In this document: positions 1 through 9,126 of the stretch, piece by piece
How the letters are laid out: every line of letters starts with the position of its first letter
How positions within the stretch are numbered: position 1 is the first letter of the stretch
NCBI GenBank assembly: GCA_026989045.1
Contig: JALSJY010000241.1
Location: 1 to 39,895, forward strand
From: Hyphomicrobiales bacterium
Lineage (GTDB): Bacteria; Pseudomonadota; Alphaproteobacteria; Rhizobiales; Devosiaceae
Length of the DNA: 39,895 nucleotides
Direction: 5' to 3'
Made by a program: the position numbers and the translations under genes
The notes under the pieces: model-generated
The model's input: the letters and a program-made list of their open reading frames with translations, nothing else
Databases searched by the model: none
Told to the model about the DNA's origin: nothing

Positions 1-2
1 TA

Positions 3-1709
3 TTCCCCACCTCCCTTAAAATGGCAACAGGTCACATGCCTGTTTATTTTGAAGCAGCAGCGGTGATTATTGCTTTGGTGTTTTTGGGTCAGGTGCTTGA
101 ACTTCGTGCAAGAGAAAAAACAGGCAATGCAATTAAAGCCTTGCTTGATTTAGCTCCAAAAACTGCACGCCGCATCAATCCTGATGGATCTGAATATGAC
201 GCACCGCTTGAGAATATTTTACAAGGTGATCTCTTGCGTGTGCGTCCCGGTGAAAGCATTCCTGTTGATGGGGTGATTATTGAGGGAAATTCATCAATTG
301 ATGAAAGTATGATAACTGGAGAATCATTACCCGTTGCTAAGGGCGAAAAAGATGAAGTTACTGGCGGCACAATCAATAAAAATGGCTCTTTAATTATTAG
401 GGCTAACAAAGTTGGTGATGAAACAATGCTAGCTAAAATTATTGAAATGGTCGCCAATGCCCAGCGCTCACGTGCGCCAATTCAGGGCATGGTAGATAAG
501 GTAGCATCGTATTTTGTGCCTATTGTTGTCGCTGTGGCAATAATTGCCTTTATCGCTTGGAATTTATTTGGCCCATCACCTGCGCTTGTTTTGGCAATTG
601 TTTCAGCCGTCTCGGTGCTTATCATTGCTTGCCCTTGCGCGATGGGTTTGGCTACTCCAATGTCAATTATGACGGCGGCTGGCAAAGGAGCGCAAAATGG
701 TGTGCTGATAAAAGACGCTTCAGCGCTTGAACAAATGGCAAAAGTTGATGTGCTAATTGTTGATAAAACTGGCACGCTAACTATGGGCAAGCCAGAATTA
801 ACAGATGTGGTGATTTTTGATAAAACGCCTGAAAAATCCTTCCTCTCTCTTGTTGCAACGCTTGAAAATTCATCTGAGCACCCACTAGCCGAAGCAATAG
901 TTGGCGGCGCTAAACAGCGTGGTGCAAAAATGTCTAAGGCAAGTAAGTTTACCTCAATCACTGGCAAGGGCGTAAAAGCTATGGTCAATAAAAAGCAGGT
1001 AGCAATAGGCAATAAGGCAATGATGGACACGCTTGATATATCAACTGAAGAAGTTGAAAGCCAAGCAAATAAATTGCGTGAAACCGGTCGCACTACAATG
1101 TTTGTAGCAATCGATAATAAGCTTGCAGGGATTATTGCTGTTTCTGATCCAATTAAGCCAGAAACTAAAGACACGATTGAAAAACTACATGCGCTTGGTC
1201 TTAAAATCATCATGGCAACTGGTGATAATGAAAGAACCGCACAAGCTGTGGCAAATGAATTGGGCATTGATGAGGTGCTGGCTGGCGTGTTGCCTGAAGA
1301 TAAACAAGCGCTGGTAACAAGGCTACATAAAGAGGGTAAAATGGTTGCTATGGCAGGAGATGGAGTCAACGATGCACCAGCACTTGCGCAGGCCGATGTT
1401 GGCATCGCTATGGGAACGGGTGCTGATGTGGCAGTTGAAAGCGCTGGCATTACGCTTTTAGGAGGCGATTTAAGCGGCATTGTGCGTGCTAGAAAATTAG
1501 CCAAAGCGACAATTAAAAATATCAAACAAAATCTATTTTTTGCCTTTGCTTATAATGCCGCAGGTGTGCCTATTGCCGCTGGTATTTTATATCCCTTAAC
1601 TGGCACTTTGCTTTCACCAATGATTGCGGCGGCGGCGATGAGCCTGTCTTCTGTTTCGGTGATTTCTAATGCGCTAAGATTAAATAGGTTAAAACTAAAG
1701 GATAGTTAG
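3..1709 (+). CDS. copA: Cu(I)-exporting P1B-type ATPase, 5'-truncated by the window edge
   Basis: This protein pumps Cu+ out of the cytoplasm at the cost of ATP. The frame is open to the first bases of the window, and the residues before the first Met (FPTSLK, then [14 protein letters not shown]) match the interior of CopA-type pumps. The N-terminal metal-binding domains and first helices therefore lie outside the window. Visible motifs in order are the actuator TGES, the transmembrane CPC metal site (nt 630-638), the phosphorylated Asp in DKTGT (nt 762 onward), the SEHP motif of the nucleotide-binding domain and [10 protein letters not shown]. The final helices carry YN...P and [19 protein letters not shown], typical of the Cu+ class. 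The stop codon directly abuts the start of the multicopper oxidase gene, so the two are probably co-transcribed. The family call is very secure; in vivo substrate and direction are inferred from the family. Confidence 0.95.
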   Translation, partial: FPTSLKMATGHMPVYFEAAAVIIALVFLGQVLELRAREKTGNAIKALLDLAPKTARRINPDGSEYDAPLENILQGDLLRVRPGESIPVDGVIIEGNSSIDESMITGESLPVAKGEKDEVTGGTINKNGSLIIRANKVGDETMLAKIIEMVANAQRSRAPIQGMVDKVASYFVPIVVAVAIIAFIAWNLFGPSPALVLAIVSAVSVLIIACPCAMGLATPMSIMTAAGKGAQNGVLIKDASALEQMAKVDVLIVDKTGTLTMGKPELTDVVIFDKTPEKSFLSLVATLENSSEHPLAEAIVGGAKQRGAKMSKASKFTSITGKGVKAMVNKKQVAIGNKAMMDTLDISTEEVESQANKLRETGRTTMFVAIDNKLAGIIAVSDPIKPETKDTIEKLHALGLKIIMATGDNERTAQAVANELGIDEVLAGVLPEDKQALVTRLHKEGKMVAMAGDGVNDAPALAQADVGIAMGTGADVAVESAGITLLGGDLSGIVRARKLAKATIKNIKQNLFFAFAYNAAGVPIAAGILYPLTGTLLSPMIAAAAMSLSSVSVISNALRLNRLKLKDS

Positions 1710-3113
1710 ATGTCTATCAATCGGCGAAATATATTAAAATATGGCGCAGCTGGTGCGGCTTTTTTAGCTGCACCATTCTCGCTAAAAGTAAGCCAAGCTA
1801 GCCCTGACTTTTTTTCTATTACTGCCGCTCCAATTAAAAAAAGCTTAATGGGTGCGGGCGGACCACTTTCTGATCTTTGGCTCTATGATGGGCAGACTCC
1901 GGGTCCTGAAATTAGGATAAAGCAAGGTGAATATGTGATGGCGCGACTGGTCAATGAGCTAGAAGAGCCAACCACAATTCATTGGCACGGCATAAGAATT
2001 GACAATGCAATGGACGGCGTGCCGGGTTTGACGCAACAAGCGGTAATGCCGGGTGAGACATTTGATTATTATTTTTTAGCACCCGATGCTGGAACTTATT
2101 ATTATCACTCGCATAATAAAACGTGGTCACAGGTGGCACGTGGTCTTTATGGCCCGCTTATCATTGAAGAAAAAGATGAGATTTTTGACAAGGATCACGA
2201 TTTAACTTTGATAATTGATGATTGGCGCATTGGGCAAGATGGGAAGTTAGATCTCGCTTCACTTGGCTCAATGATGGATTGGTCGCATGGCGGACGGCTT
2301 GGCAATCTGCTCACAGTAAACTCACAAAATCAGCCAAGTTTTAAGCTAAATGCTGGTGAAGATTATCGCCTTCGTTTAATAAATGCCGCTAATTCTAGAA
2401 TTTTAGAAATTGATCCAAGCCGGTTTGACGCAAAAATTTTGGCCTATGATGGGCAGTCAATTGGTGAGCCTAAAAAATTATCATACTCGCCATTGTTATT
2501 AGGACCTGCGCAAAGGGTTGATTTGTTAATCACTCCTAAAGCAGGAGGTGATTTTTCGCTTGAAGAATTATCGAGCGGGCAAGCCTATGCTTTTGCTAAT
2601 TTTGAAATAGTGGGCGAAAAATCTGTTACGCCTTCTTTGAAACAATTACCGCTAAATTCTATCCCTGAACCTGATATTAAAAATGCAAAAATATTTCCAT
2701 TGAAAATGAGTGGCGGCGCAATGCGTAGAGTTGGCGATATTTATTATCAGGGCAAGAAACTTCAGGGTGACGATTTTAGAAATACTGGTCAGGTTTGGGC
2801 GTTTAATGGGGTTGCTAACCTGCCTGAAAAGCCGTTTTTTACAGTTAAGCAGGGCGAAACAGTAATAATTGAAACCATAAATGATACTAATTTTATTCAC
2901 GCAATGCACGTGCATGGGCATCATTTTAGAGTAATTGATAGAAGCGGCTCTGATATTGATGAGGGCAACCCATGGCGCGATACTTTTTTAATTGGCTCAG
3001 AGCAAACAGTAAAAATCGCCTTTGTCGCCGATAACAAGGGCAAATGGCTCTATCATTGCCACATGCTTGAACATGCCGCGGCTGGCATGATTACATGGTT
3101 TGAAGTTGTTTAA
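1710..3113 (+). CDS. Tat-exported multicopper oxidase
   Basis: This is a periplasmic three-domain multicopper oxidase, about 467 residues. The N-terminus has a twin-arginine signal (NRRNILK followed by a hydrophobic stretch ending near SQA). All four copper-binding His blocks are present: HWHG near residue 92, HSHNK near 134, HVHGHHF near 396 and the C-terminal HCHMLEHAAAGM, which includes the type 1 Cys and an axial Met. Such enzymes oxidise Cu+ or organic substrates at the type 1 site and reduce O2 at the trinuclear centre. The gene starts on the base after the ATPase stop, with no intergenic DNA, which supports a copper-detoxification pair (export plus periplasmic cuprous oxidation). A laccase- or SufI-like role cannot be excluded by sequence reading, but the intact copper ligands argue against the copper-free SufI type. 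Confidence 0.9.
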   Translation: MSINRRNILKYGAAGAAFLAAPFSLKVSQASPDFFSITAAPIKKSLMGAGGPLSDLWLYDGQTPGPEIRIKQGEYVMARLVNELEEPTTIHWHGIRIDNAMDGVPGLTQQAVMPGETFDYYFLAPDAGTYYYHSHNKTWSQVARGLYGPLIIEEKDEIFDKDHDLTLIIDDWRIGQDGKLDLASLGSMMDWSHGGRLGNLLTVNSQNQPSFKLNAGEDYRLRLINAANSRILEIDPSRFDAKILAYDGQSIGEPKKLSYSPLLLGPAQRVDLLITPKAGGDFSLEELSSGQAYAFANFEIVGEKSVTPSLKQLPLNSIPEPDIKNAKIFPLKMSGGAMRRVGDIYYQGKKLQGDDFRNTGQVWAFNGVANLPEKPFFTVKQGETVIIETINDTNFIHAMHVHGHHFRVIDRSGSDIDEGNPWRDTFLIGSEQTVKIAFVADNKGKWLYHCHMLEHAAAGMITWFEVV

Positions 3114-3137
3114 ATTCGATAGAAAGGGGTTTGTGTA

Positions 3138-3521
3138 TTACGCCTTAGTCACGCCAGGACGAGTAGCAATGAATAAAGAAACAATACCAAGCACAGCGGC
3201 TTGAATTGCTAAGAAAATTAAGCCAAGGCCAAATAATACTGAGATAGCAAAGGTAGCAAAGATTGCGAAAATTGCTTTATATTTGGTTTTTGTAGCTATT
3301 GCGCCATGTTCTTGCCAATCGTTAATCAGTGGGCCAAATTGGCGATGATTAAGCAGCCAAGCATGTAAGCGCTCAGATGAGCGGGCGAATGAATAAGTTG
3401 CAATTAGCAGAAATACCGTGGTTGGCATAAGTGGTAAAATCGCGCCAATAAAAGCTAAAGCAAGTGTGACACACCCAAGGCTCAGCCATAAAATTCTTTT
3501 TGCTGTAAATTTTTGTTTCAT
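3138..3521 (-). CDS. YbaN/DUF454 family inner-membrane protein
   Basis: A small hydrophobic protein of 127 residues matching the DUF454 (YbaN) family. The pattern is diagnostic: an N-terminal helix ending in GAILPLMPTTVFLLIATYSFARSS, then a short polar segment (HAWLLNHRQFGPLINDWQEHGAI), then two closely spaced helices. No enzymatic function is established for the family. It is convergent with the multicopper oxidase gene (24 bp apart, no terminator-like hairpin between them). Its own upstream region is the gene-poor stretch to the right. There are no cysteine or histidine clusters that would tie it to copper handling. Confidence 0.85.
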   Translation of the reverse strand: MKQKFTAKRILWLSLGCVTLALAFIGAILPLMPTTVFLLIATYSFARSSERLHAWLLNHRQFGPLINDWQEHGAIATKTKYKAIFAIFATFAISVLFGLGLIFLAIQAAVLGIVSLFIATRPGVTKA

Positions 3522-3852
3522 AAATCTAGCTCATTAATTTTAAACTTATCACAGCAAATGATAATATTTAAAAGTAAATCAGGCGTATATTTTTATTATC
3601 AGTTCAAATTCTGGTTAATAAGACTAAAATATTTCATTAGTAAAATCGGCTAGCAACTTAGTATTAGGAGCTATCACTAATATAACGATTATCCTCGTTA
3701 ATGTTATCAGCTAGAATGACGCTTTAAGTGCCTATAATTATCATAATTGCATCACAACATTGTCATAATTTGTTTGTGGTAAAATTAACTATCTCAATAT
3801 ATTTATTGCACAATGATATTTAGGTTGATTTTAATAGTGAAAGAATTTTGCA
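3522..3852. other. AT-rich divergent intergenic region
   Basis: This region separates the divergent DUF454 and L,D-transpeptidase genes and should hold both promoters. I see no coding signal or RNA gene. A short inverted repeat, TAACGA-N6-TCGTTA, lies at 3683-3700 and could be an operator, but nothing else supports that. No FNR-type site was found here. Confidence 0.5.
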
Positions 3853-4542
3853 ATGGGTAAAAAAACATTGATTTCTAGAAGAATTTTCACTTCTGGGGCG
3901 GTTAGTTTATTGGGACTAACAATAGCAGGTTGCTCAAGCAATTCCTCAAGACAATCAACACAATTATCAAAATTTTCTCACGCTAGTAGTGTAAGTGAAA
4001 TTGCTAGTATGTATGGTCCAATAAAAAATGAGCGCTTTCCCATTCCCGCTGTTCCTCTAAAGCAAGTCTCATCAAAATATTATCGCCAACAAATTTCATA
4101 TAAAACAAAAGAAAAAGTAGGCACTGTCATTGTTGATACTAAAAATTTCTATGCCTATTTGGTGCAAGAAAATGGCAAGGCGATGCGTTATGGTGTTGGC
4201 TTGGGTCGTGCGGGCTTTGAGTGGTCAGGTCGTGCAAATATTGCATGGAAAAGAAAATGGCCAACCTGGACACCGCCCAGCGAAATGATTAAGCGCCAAC
4301 CAGAGTTAGAAAAATATTCTGCAGCAAATGGCGGAATGGAGCCAGGGCTGGCAAACCCTTTGGGAGCAAGAGCGCTTTATATATTTAAAAATGGCAAAGA
4401 TACGCTTTATCGCTTGCATGGAACTTCAGAGGCTTTTTCAATTGGCAAAGCCGTATCTAGTGGTTGTGTAAGGTTTTTAAATCAAGATATTATTGATCTT
4501 TATCGACGCGTACCAAGCAATTCAACCATTGTAGTTATCTAA
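3853..4542 (+). CDS. L,D-transpeptidase (YkuD domain), lipoprotein
   Basis: This is a peptidoglycan-modifying or outer-membrane-protein-anchoring L,D-transpeptidase. The N-terminus combines a twin-arginine-like start (ISRRIFTSG) with a lipobox (LTIAGC, Cys27), so it is probably a Tat-targeted lipoprotein. The YkuD domain occupies roughly residues 95-229. The catalytic signature is intact: His189 in LHGT and the nucleophile Cys205 in SSGCVRF. In the family, the Cys attacks the third-residue peptide bond of a stem peptide to form 3-3 crosslinks or to attach proteins to peptidoglycan. It is followed after 21 bp by the cytochrome c gene on the same strand. It may be co-transcribed with that gene, but no functional link is apparent. 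Length and domain layout are ordinary for alphaproteobacterial members. Confidence 0.9.
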   Translation: MGKKTLISRRIFTSGAVSLLGLTIAGCSSNSSRQSTQLSKFSHASSVSEIASMYGPIKNERFPIPAVPLKQVSSKYYRQQISYKTKEKVGTVIVDTKNFYAYLVQENGKAMRYGVGLGRAGFEWSGRANIAWKRKWPTWTPPSEMIKRQPELEKYSAANGGMEPGLANPLGARALYIFKNGKDTLYRLHGTSEAFSIGKAVSSGCVRFLNQDIIDLYRRVPSNSTIVVI

Positions 4543-4563
4543 TTAAATTTAAGCACATAAGTT

Positions 4564-5043
4564 ATGAAAAACACTAAACTGATAATAGCTTTTATAATTA
4601 TTGCTATTATCAGTGCGGGTGGGTTTTATTATCTAAAACCTCAATCAAACATAAAATTAGGTGCAATATTTTCTCCAGATGATAAAAAACTGGTGGCGTT
4701 TGGCAAAAAATTATATGCAAATAATTGCGCCTCTTGTCATGGTATGAATCTTGAGGGCGAGAGGGATTGGAAAAATAGAAATGAGCAGGGACTTTTACCT
4801 GCTCCACCGCATGATGAAACTGGTCACACTTGGCATCATAATGATGAGACATTATTCTCATTAACAAAATATGGCTTAGCAAAAACTGCTAATCTCAAAG
4901 ATTACAAAACCAACATGCCAATATATGAAAATATTTTATCTGATGAAAAAATAATCTCAATAATGTCCTATGTAAAATCAACTTGGCCAGATGAAATTAT
5001 TGAGCGTCATGATCAGTTAAATGCTAATCAAGCGCAACAATAA
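4564..5043 (+). CDS. membrane-anchored class I cytochrome c
   Basis: A 159-residue c-type cytochrome. It has an uncleaved-looking N-terminal transmembrane anchor (residues 6-23, rich in Ile and Ala with no clear cleavage site) and a single haem motif CASCH at residues 55-59. A candidate axial Met is Met118 in TNMPIY. The first part is GKKLYANNCASCHGMNLEG, typical of small electron-shuttle cytochromes. The segment between haem and axial ligand is rich in His and Asp (PPHDETGHTWHHNDE). It would face the periplasm and carry electrons between respiratory complexes; the partner cannot be told from sequence. A supply role for copper oxidases or N2O reductase is possible but unproven. The stop is only 2 bp from the stop of the convergent permease gene, with no terminator between. 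Confidence 0.88.
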   Translation: MKNTKLIIAFIIIAIISAGGFYYLKPQSNIKLGAIFSPDDKKLVAFGKKLYANNCASCHGMNLEGERDWKNRNEQGLLPAPPHDETGHTWHHNDETLFSLTKYGLAKTANLKDYKTNMPIYENILSDEKIISIMSYVKSTWPDEIIERHDQLNANQAQQ

Positions 5044-5045
5044 TA

Positions 5046-5903
5046 TTAGCTTTTCTCACCTTTTTGAAAAAATATCATCACCAATGCAAGCGCTGATGAG
5101 CCTATCATCAATAATAATGAAACCGCATTTAGCACGGGTGTTGAGCCTTCTTTGAGCCTATCAAACATGGTGATGGTTAGTGGTGCATCTGATCCAACCA
5201 GCATAAGAGTAGTATTAAAATTCTCAAAACTCATTAACAGGGCAACAATGCCAGCACCAATAATAGCTGGGCGTAAAAACGGTAATGTCACGTGATAAAT
5301 TGCCTGCCAAGGCGTTGCGCCAAGATTAAGCGCTGCTTCTTCTAATGAGCTATCAAATTTTTTCAAACGTGCCGCAATAACCAAAGTTGCAATGGTTGTA
5401 ATGAATGAGAACTGCCCCAAAACCACCAGCGTTAAACCCGGCCTTAATGCTTCAATTTCCCAACCAGTTAAATTCTCAACTCCGTTCGCTACAAAATTTG
5501 AAAAAACTAAAATTGAAATCCCAAGAATAATTCCAGGAATAACTAATGGCAAAAGCATAAGCACATATAAAAATCCCTTGAATTTAAACTCGGCTCGCTC
5601 AAACAAAAACGCATTGATAGTGCCAACTGTAATCGAGAGAACAGAAACACAAAGCGCAACAAATGCAGAAGTGCCAATAGAGCGCATTATTCGTCTTTCA
5701 TGAAACACCCCAAGCCAAGGTTGCTCAGTGCCAAAAAACCAAGTCCAGGTAAAACCTTCCCAAGGCAGTGAGGGAAATTGTGAATCATTAAAAGCAAACA
5801 CCGCCACCACTGTTAATGGCAAAGCAAGATAAATGAAAAACAAGACTACATAAGAATTATAGATGGTTTTAACAAATGGATTTTGTTTAATGCTCGGAAT
5901 CAT
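5046..5903 (-). CDS. polyamine-type ABC transporter permease (PotC/PotI-like)
   Basis: An inner-membrane permease of the spermidine/putrescine class, 285 residues with about six predicted membrane helices. The cytoplasmic coupling loop reads EEAALNLGATPWQAIYHVTLPFLRP, the EAA motif that contacts the ATPase. Together with the neighbouring permease it forms the heterodimeric channel. It is the last gene of the ATPase-permease-permease unit and starts 3 bp after the stop of the upstream permease. PotC/PotI-like rather than PotB/PotH-like is inferred from its position and from the N-terminal PLTVVAVFAFNDSQFPSLPWEGFTWTWF segment. The actual substrate (putrescine, spermidine or another amine) cannot be read from this protein. 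Confidence 0.9.
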   Translation of the reverse strand: MIPSIKQNPFVKTIYNSYVVLFFIYLALPLTVVAVFAFNDSQFPSLPWEGFTWTWFFGTEQPWLGVFHERRIMRSIGTSAFVALCVSVLSITVGTINAFLFERAEFKFKGFLYVLMLLPLVIPGIILGISILVFSNFVANGVENLTGWEIEALRPGLTLVVLGQFSFITTIATLVIAARLKKFDSSLEEAALNLGATPWQAIYHVTLPFLRPAIIGAGIVALLMSFENFNTTLMLVGSDAPLTITMFDRLKEGSTPVLNAVSLLLMIGSSALALVMIFFQKGEKS

Positions 5904-5906
5904 TTT

Positions 5907-6767
5907 CTATCCCATCGTCTTAGCTAAAGTTTGGCCAGAAAATTTAAGCCCCAGCCAGACTATGAGCGAGGATAGGCCAAGCAATAAAAATCCAAATGCT
6001 GCCCCCTGCTCCCAATTAAATCGAGTGATAAATTGGCTATAAATCATGCCAGTAAACCATAGCGAGGATTTTCCACCCAATAATATCGGCGTGAGATAAT
6101 TACCAAGTGAGAGCATAAACACCACGATTGAGCCGGTAACAATTCCTGGAATAGCGTGAGGAATAACTATATTTTTCATTATCGAAAAACCATTGCCACC
6201 CAAATCATAACCTGCCTCAATCAAACTATCATCTAAACTATCTAGCGTAGTAATAAGTGGCACAACCATAAACAGCATCGAAGTATAAACAAGCCCAACC
6301 ATAATCGCTCCATCATTATAAAGCATTTCTATTGGCTGATTTACTACACCACTCCATTGCAAGAAACTTGAAATAACCCCTGTTTCTCTTAGCAAAATCA
6401 TCCAACCAAAAGTTCGCACAAGCTCTGAAACCCAAAACGGCACGAGGCACAATAAAAACAGAGCCATCTTCATTCGCCCTTTGGCTATTTTGGCAATATA
6501 ATAAGCAATAGGAAAGCCAATAAGTAGCGTTAAAAAGGTTGCGAATATTGACATATAGGCAGTGCGGGCAAATGTATTCCAATAAAGCGGCTCAGTAAAA
6601 AATGTCATATAATTGCCAAAGCCAAACTCATATAGACGCACTCCAACTTTTTCGCGCAAAGATACATAAAGCATATCGAGATGCGGAATAATAATAAGCG
6701 TTGTTAGCCATAATAATAGCGGCGACATCAACAGGATGAGACCAAGTTTTGTGCGTGGTCCAATCAT
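5907..6767 (-). CDS. polyamine-type ABC transporter permease (PotB/PotH-like)
   Basis: First of the two inner-membrane permeases, about 286 residues. I place the start at the ATG ending at 6767 (MIGPRTKLGL). That ATG overlaps the TGA stop of the ATPase gene in an ATGA arrangement (6764-6767), and the first hydrophobic helix follows directly. An upstream in-frame start at 6797 would add ten residues lying wholly inside the ATPase gene. The EAA loop reads DSLIEAGYDLGGNGFSIMKNIVIPHAIPG. About six membrane helices are visible. The overlap implies translational coupling to the ATPase. The call rests on the EAA motif, operon order and the binding-protein gene upstream. Confidence 0.9.
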   Translation of the reverse strand: MIGPRTKLGLILLMSPLLLWLTTLIIIPHLDMLYVSLREKVGVRLYEFGFGNYMTFFTEPLYWNTFARTAYMSIFATFLTLLIGFPIAYYIAKIAKGRMKMALFLLCLVPFWVSELVRTFGWMILLRETGVISSFLQWSGVVNQPIEMLYNDGAIMVGLVYTSMLFMVVPLITTLDSLDDSLIEAGYDLGGNGFSIMKNIVIPHAIPGIVTGSIVVFMLSLGNYLTPILLGGKSSLWFTGMIYSQFITRFNWEQGAAFGFLLLGLSSLIVWLGLKFSGQTLAKTMG

Positions 6768-7882
6768 TGTTGGATATCCTCTTTTACAGTAAAACAAGTT
6801 GCTTGATCATGTTGCCAACCAATATGAATTTCCTGCCCCTTATTAAGACTAGCAAACTCTCCAGTTTGCGGGATAGCTACATCTATTTCTGCACCATCTT
6901 TTGGATTGCGCACCAACACTCTTGAATTTGCGCCATTAAACAGGACATTGCCAACCACGCCTTTAATTTTATTTTCCATTTTAGCAATATCATTTGCTTT
7001 TAATCCAAGCAAAACTGATTCAGGGCGCACAAAAGCTTTCACATTCTGCCCCTTTTTTATTACCTCGCCATTAGTTTGTGCAATAAGAGTAAAACCATCA
7101 TTCGTTCGAATTTTTACGCTGTCTTTTTTTACTGTTTCAACAATTCCAGACCATTGGTTGCTCTCGCCAACAAAGCCAGCAACAAAAGCAGTTTTTGGAT
7201 TATAATAAAGCTCTCGAGATGTTCCAACTTGCTCAAAAATCCCCTCATTCATCACTGCCACCTGATCGCTCATAACTAGAGCTTCTGATTGATCATGCGT
7301 AATATAAATAAAGGTGGTGTTAAATTCGCTTTGTAGTTTTTTAAGCTCAACCTTCATATGTTCACGCAATTTTAAATCAAGCGCTCCAAGCGGCTCATCT
7401 AGCAACAACACATCAGGATCAAGCACCATACATCGAGCAATGGCAATGCGCTGTTTTTGCCCACCAGAAAGCTGATCGGCTTGGCGCTCCTCAACTCCAG
7501 GCAGCCCAACTCTTTCAAGCACTTCACCAACTTTTTGCTTGATAGTGGCACTATCTTCACCACGCCGCTTTAGACCAAAGGCAATATTTTCATAAATATT
7601 CATCATTGGGAAAAGTGCTAAATGCTGAAATACCATGTTAACAGGACGTTTATTTGGCGGCTCATTAACCACCGACTTCCCCTTAATAAGAATATCGCCA
7701 GCGCTTGGCTCTATGAACCCGGCAACCATTCTTAAAAGTGTGGTTTTGCCGCAACCAGAGGGGCCAAGAATTGAAAAAAAACTACCCTTTGGCACAGAAA
7801 ATGAAACATTATTCACCGCGGTAAAATCACCAAATTTTTTATTCACTTTAATGCAGTCTAAATCGGAAGCATTTTCATTCAT
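6764..7882 (-). CDS. polyamine-type ABC transporter ATP-binding protein (PotA/PotG-like)
   Basis: The cytoplasmic ATPase of the importer, 372 residues. Walker A is GPSGCGKT (residues 40-47), the Q-loop lies in MVFQHLALFP (84-92), the signature is LSGGQ (138-142), Walker B is VLLLDEP (158-164) and the H-loop is YITHDQSEAL. The C-terminal third is a TOBE-type regulatory domain (from about residue 290) with FVRPESVLLG, characteristic of the PotA/PotG/FbpC branch. Its stop overlaps the start of the next permease. The gene starts 164 bp downstream of the binding-protein gene, with a terminator and an inverted repeat in between, so it is likely expressed at a lower level than the binding protein. 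Confidence 0.92.
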   Translation of the reverse strand: MNENASDLDCIKVNKKFGDFTAVNNVSFSVPKGSFFSILGPSGCGKTTLLRMVAGFIEPSAGDILIKGKSVVNEPPNKRPVNMVFQHLALFPMMNIYENIAFGLKRRGEDSATIKQKVGEVLERVGLPGVEERQADQLSGGQKQRIAIARCMVLDPDVLLLDEPLGALDLKLREHMKVELKKLQSEFNTTFIYITHDQSEALVMSDQVAVMNEGIFEQVGTSRELYYNPKTAFVAGFVGESNQWSGIVETVKKDSVKIRTNDGFTLIAQTNGEVIKKGQNVKAFVRPESVLLGLKANDIAKMENKIKGVVGNVLFNGANSRVLVRNPKDGAEIDVAIPQTGEFASLNKGQEIHIGWQHDQATCFTVKEDIQQ

Positions 7883-7906
7883 TTTTTTCTCTTATTTATA
7901 GTAAAT

Positions 7907-7998
7907 CTACTTCGCTTTGCTCAGTATGACATCGAATTAGGTCAGCATAATTATTCTTAACCATAGCACTTGTGTTACCCTGAGCAAAGCGAAGGGTC
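7907..7998. repeat. inverted pair of a short interspersed repeat
   Basis: Two copies of one short element face each other in the gap between the binding-protein gene and the ATPase gene. CTTCGCTTTGCTCAG at 7910-7924 is exactly the reverse complement of CTGAGCAAAGCGAAG at 7980-7994, and weaker similarity extends on both sides. A transcript through this gap could form a perfect 15-bp stem with a 55-nt loop. It resembles the short GC-richer interspersed palindromes found in many bacterial genomes. A repeat-family name cannot be given from this window alone. Confidence 0.75.
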
Positions 7999-8005
7999 TT
8001 GCGTT

Positions 8006-8032
8006 AAAAATGGCGCTCAAATTTTGAGCGCC
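8006..8032 (-). terminator. intrinsic terminator after the polyamine binding-protein gene
   Basis: GGCGCTCAA and TTGAGCGCC form a perfect 9-bp stem with a 3-nt loop (8012-8032). On the minus strand the stem is followed by A and then five T residues (8010-8006). It lies 15 bp after the binding-protein stop and before the ATPase and permease genes. It probably acts as a partial terminator that lowers expression of the membrane components relative to the abundant periplasmic binding protein. Confidence 0.85.
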
Positions 8033-8046
8033 ACTTAAGTCTTAAT

Positions 8047-9126
8047 TTATTTAGCTGCATTCACACGATCAAGAACACCACCTTCAATGGTTTCAAGACC
8101 TGCAGGAACTGGCGGATACCATTTGATATTATCAATTGCTTCTGGTGGGAAACTAGCTTGAAAACGAGCTTTAAGAGCATCATCAGCCATAGCATCTGCT
8201 CCAAGTGAAGCTGTGAAGTTACCAGCTTGAGCAGTAATCATTGCAGCAACATCTGGCTGCATTACAAAATTAATCCACTTATAAGCCGCATCATCTGCTT
8301 TGCCTTTTTTAGGCAACACAAATGCATCAATCCAGCCAAGCGCACCAGATTTTGGCGCAACAAATGAGATGTTAGGATTGTCAGCATTTAGCTTCCAGCC
8401 ACCTGTATCCCAAGCCATAGCCGCAACAACTTCACCAGAGCGCAACAAGTTCATAATCTCGTCGCCACCTGACCAATAAGTTTTTACGTTAGACTTACAA
8501 TCGATCAATTTAGCTTCAACTTGCTTCATCACGTCTTCATAAGCTGCAGTGTCTGAATAAGCTGCGAATGGATCTAGACCCATTGAAAAAGCGAAACCAA
8601 TTAAGGTTGGGCGCTTAAGTCTATAAGAAACTTTACCTTCATATTTCGTATCACAAAGATCAATATAATCTTTAACGTCAGGAGCTTTTGAACTATCAAC
8701 GATTAAACCGCTTGTTCCCCAAACATGAGGCACGCCATAAACTTCACCATTAAGCGTTGTTTGAGCTTTGGTTGCATCGAGCATTGAGGTAATAAACTGA
8801 CTAGCGTCAATTTTGCTGAGATCCATTGGCTTATAAATATCATATTCAGCTTGTGCACCAGCAACCCTATCTTGAGAAGGCTGAGCAAGATCAAAACCGC
8901 CGCCACCAGTTGCACGAAGTTTTGCTATCATTTCTTCATTGTTTGAAAGAGTAACCTCAACATCAATACCTGTTTCAGCTGTAAATTTAGCAACCACATT
9001 TTCAGGCGCATAACCACCCCATGTTAACAAACGCAGCGTTTCAGCAAGCGTAGGCGTTGCACTAAGTGCAAATGCTGTCACAGCACTTACTAATGTAATT
9101 TTAGAAATTTTATTTATTAAGCTCAT
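8047..9126 (-). CDS. polyamine-type periplasmic substrate-binding protein (PotD/PotF-like)
   Basis: An extracellular solute-binding protein of 359 residues. The Sec signal peptide MSLINKISKITLVSAVTAFA ends near TLAE. The mature protein opens with LRLLTWGGYAPENVVAKFTAETGIDVEV, the usual start of the spermidine/putrescine-binding (SBP_bac_8-like) family. Other family segments are GFDLAQPSQD, PHVWGTSGLIVD, AMAWDTGGW and GWIDAFVLPK. It delivers its ligand to the permease-ATPase complex encoded downstream. A strong ribosome site (AAGGAGG on the minus strand) sits just before the ATG. It is the promoter-proximal gene of the cluster and is followed by a hairpin terminator. The ligand is assigned by family only; the protein might bind another small cationic compound. 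Confidence 0.9.
   Translation of the reverse strand: MSLINKISKITLVSAVTAFALSATPTLAETLRLLTWGGYAPENVVAKFTAETGIDVEVTLSNNEEMIAKLRATGGGGFDLAQPSQDRVAGAQAEYDIYKPMDLSKIDASQFITSMLDATKAQTTLNGEVYGVPHVWGTSGLIVDSSKAPDVKDYIDLCDTKYEGKVSYRLKRPTLIGFAFSMGLDPFAAYSDTAAYEDVMKQVEAKLIDCKSNVKTYWSGGDEIMNLLRSGEVVAAMAWDTGGWKLNADNPNISFVAPKSGALGWIDAFVLPKKGKADDAAYKWINFVMQPDVAAMITAQAGNFTASLGADAMADDALKARFQASFPPEAIDNIKWYPPVPAGLETIEGGVLDRVNAAK

Noticed and set aside
482-1525. 347-codon open frame antisense to the copper ATPase
   Set aside because: Its composition (Ser/Ala/Thr/Ile-rich) is that of an antisense shadow of a coding frame, and the plus-strand frame is unambiguously CopA.
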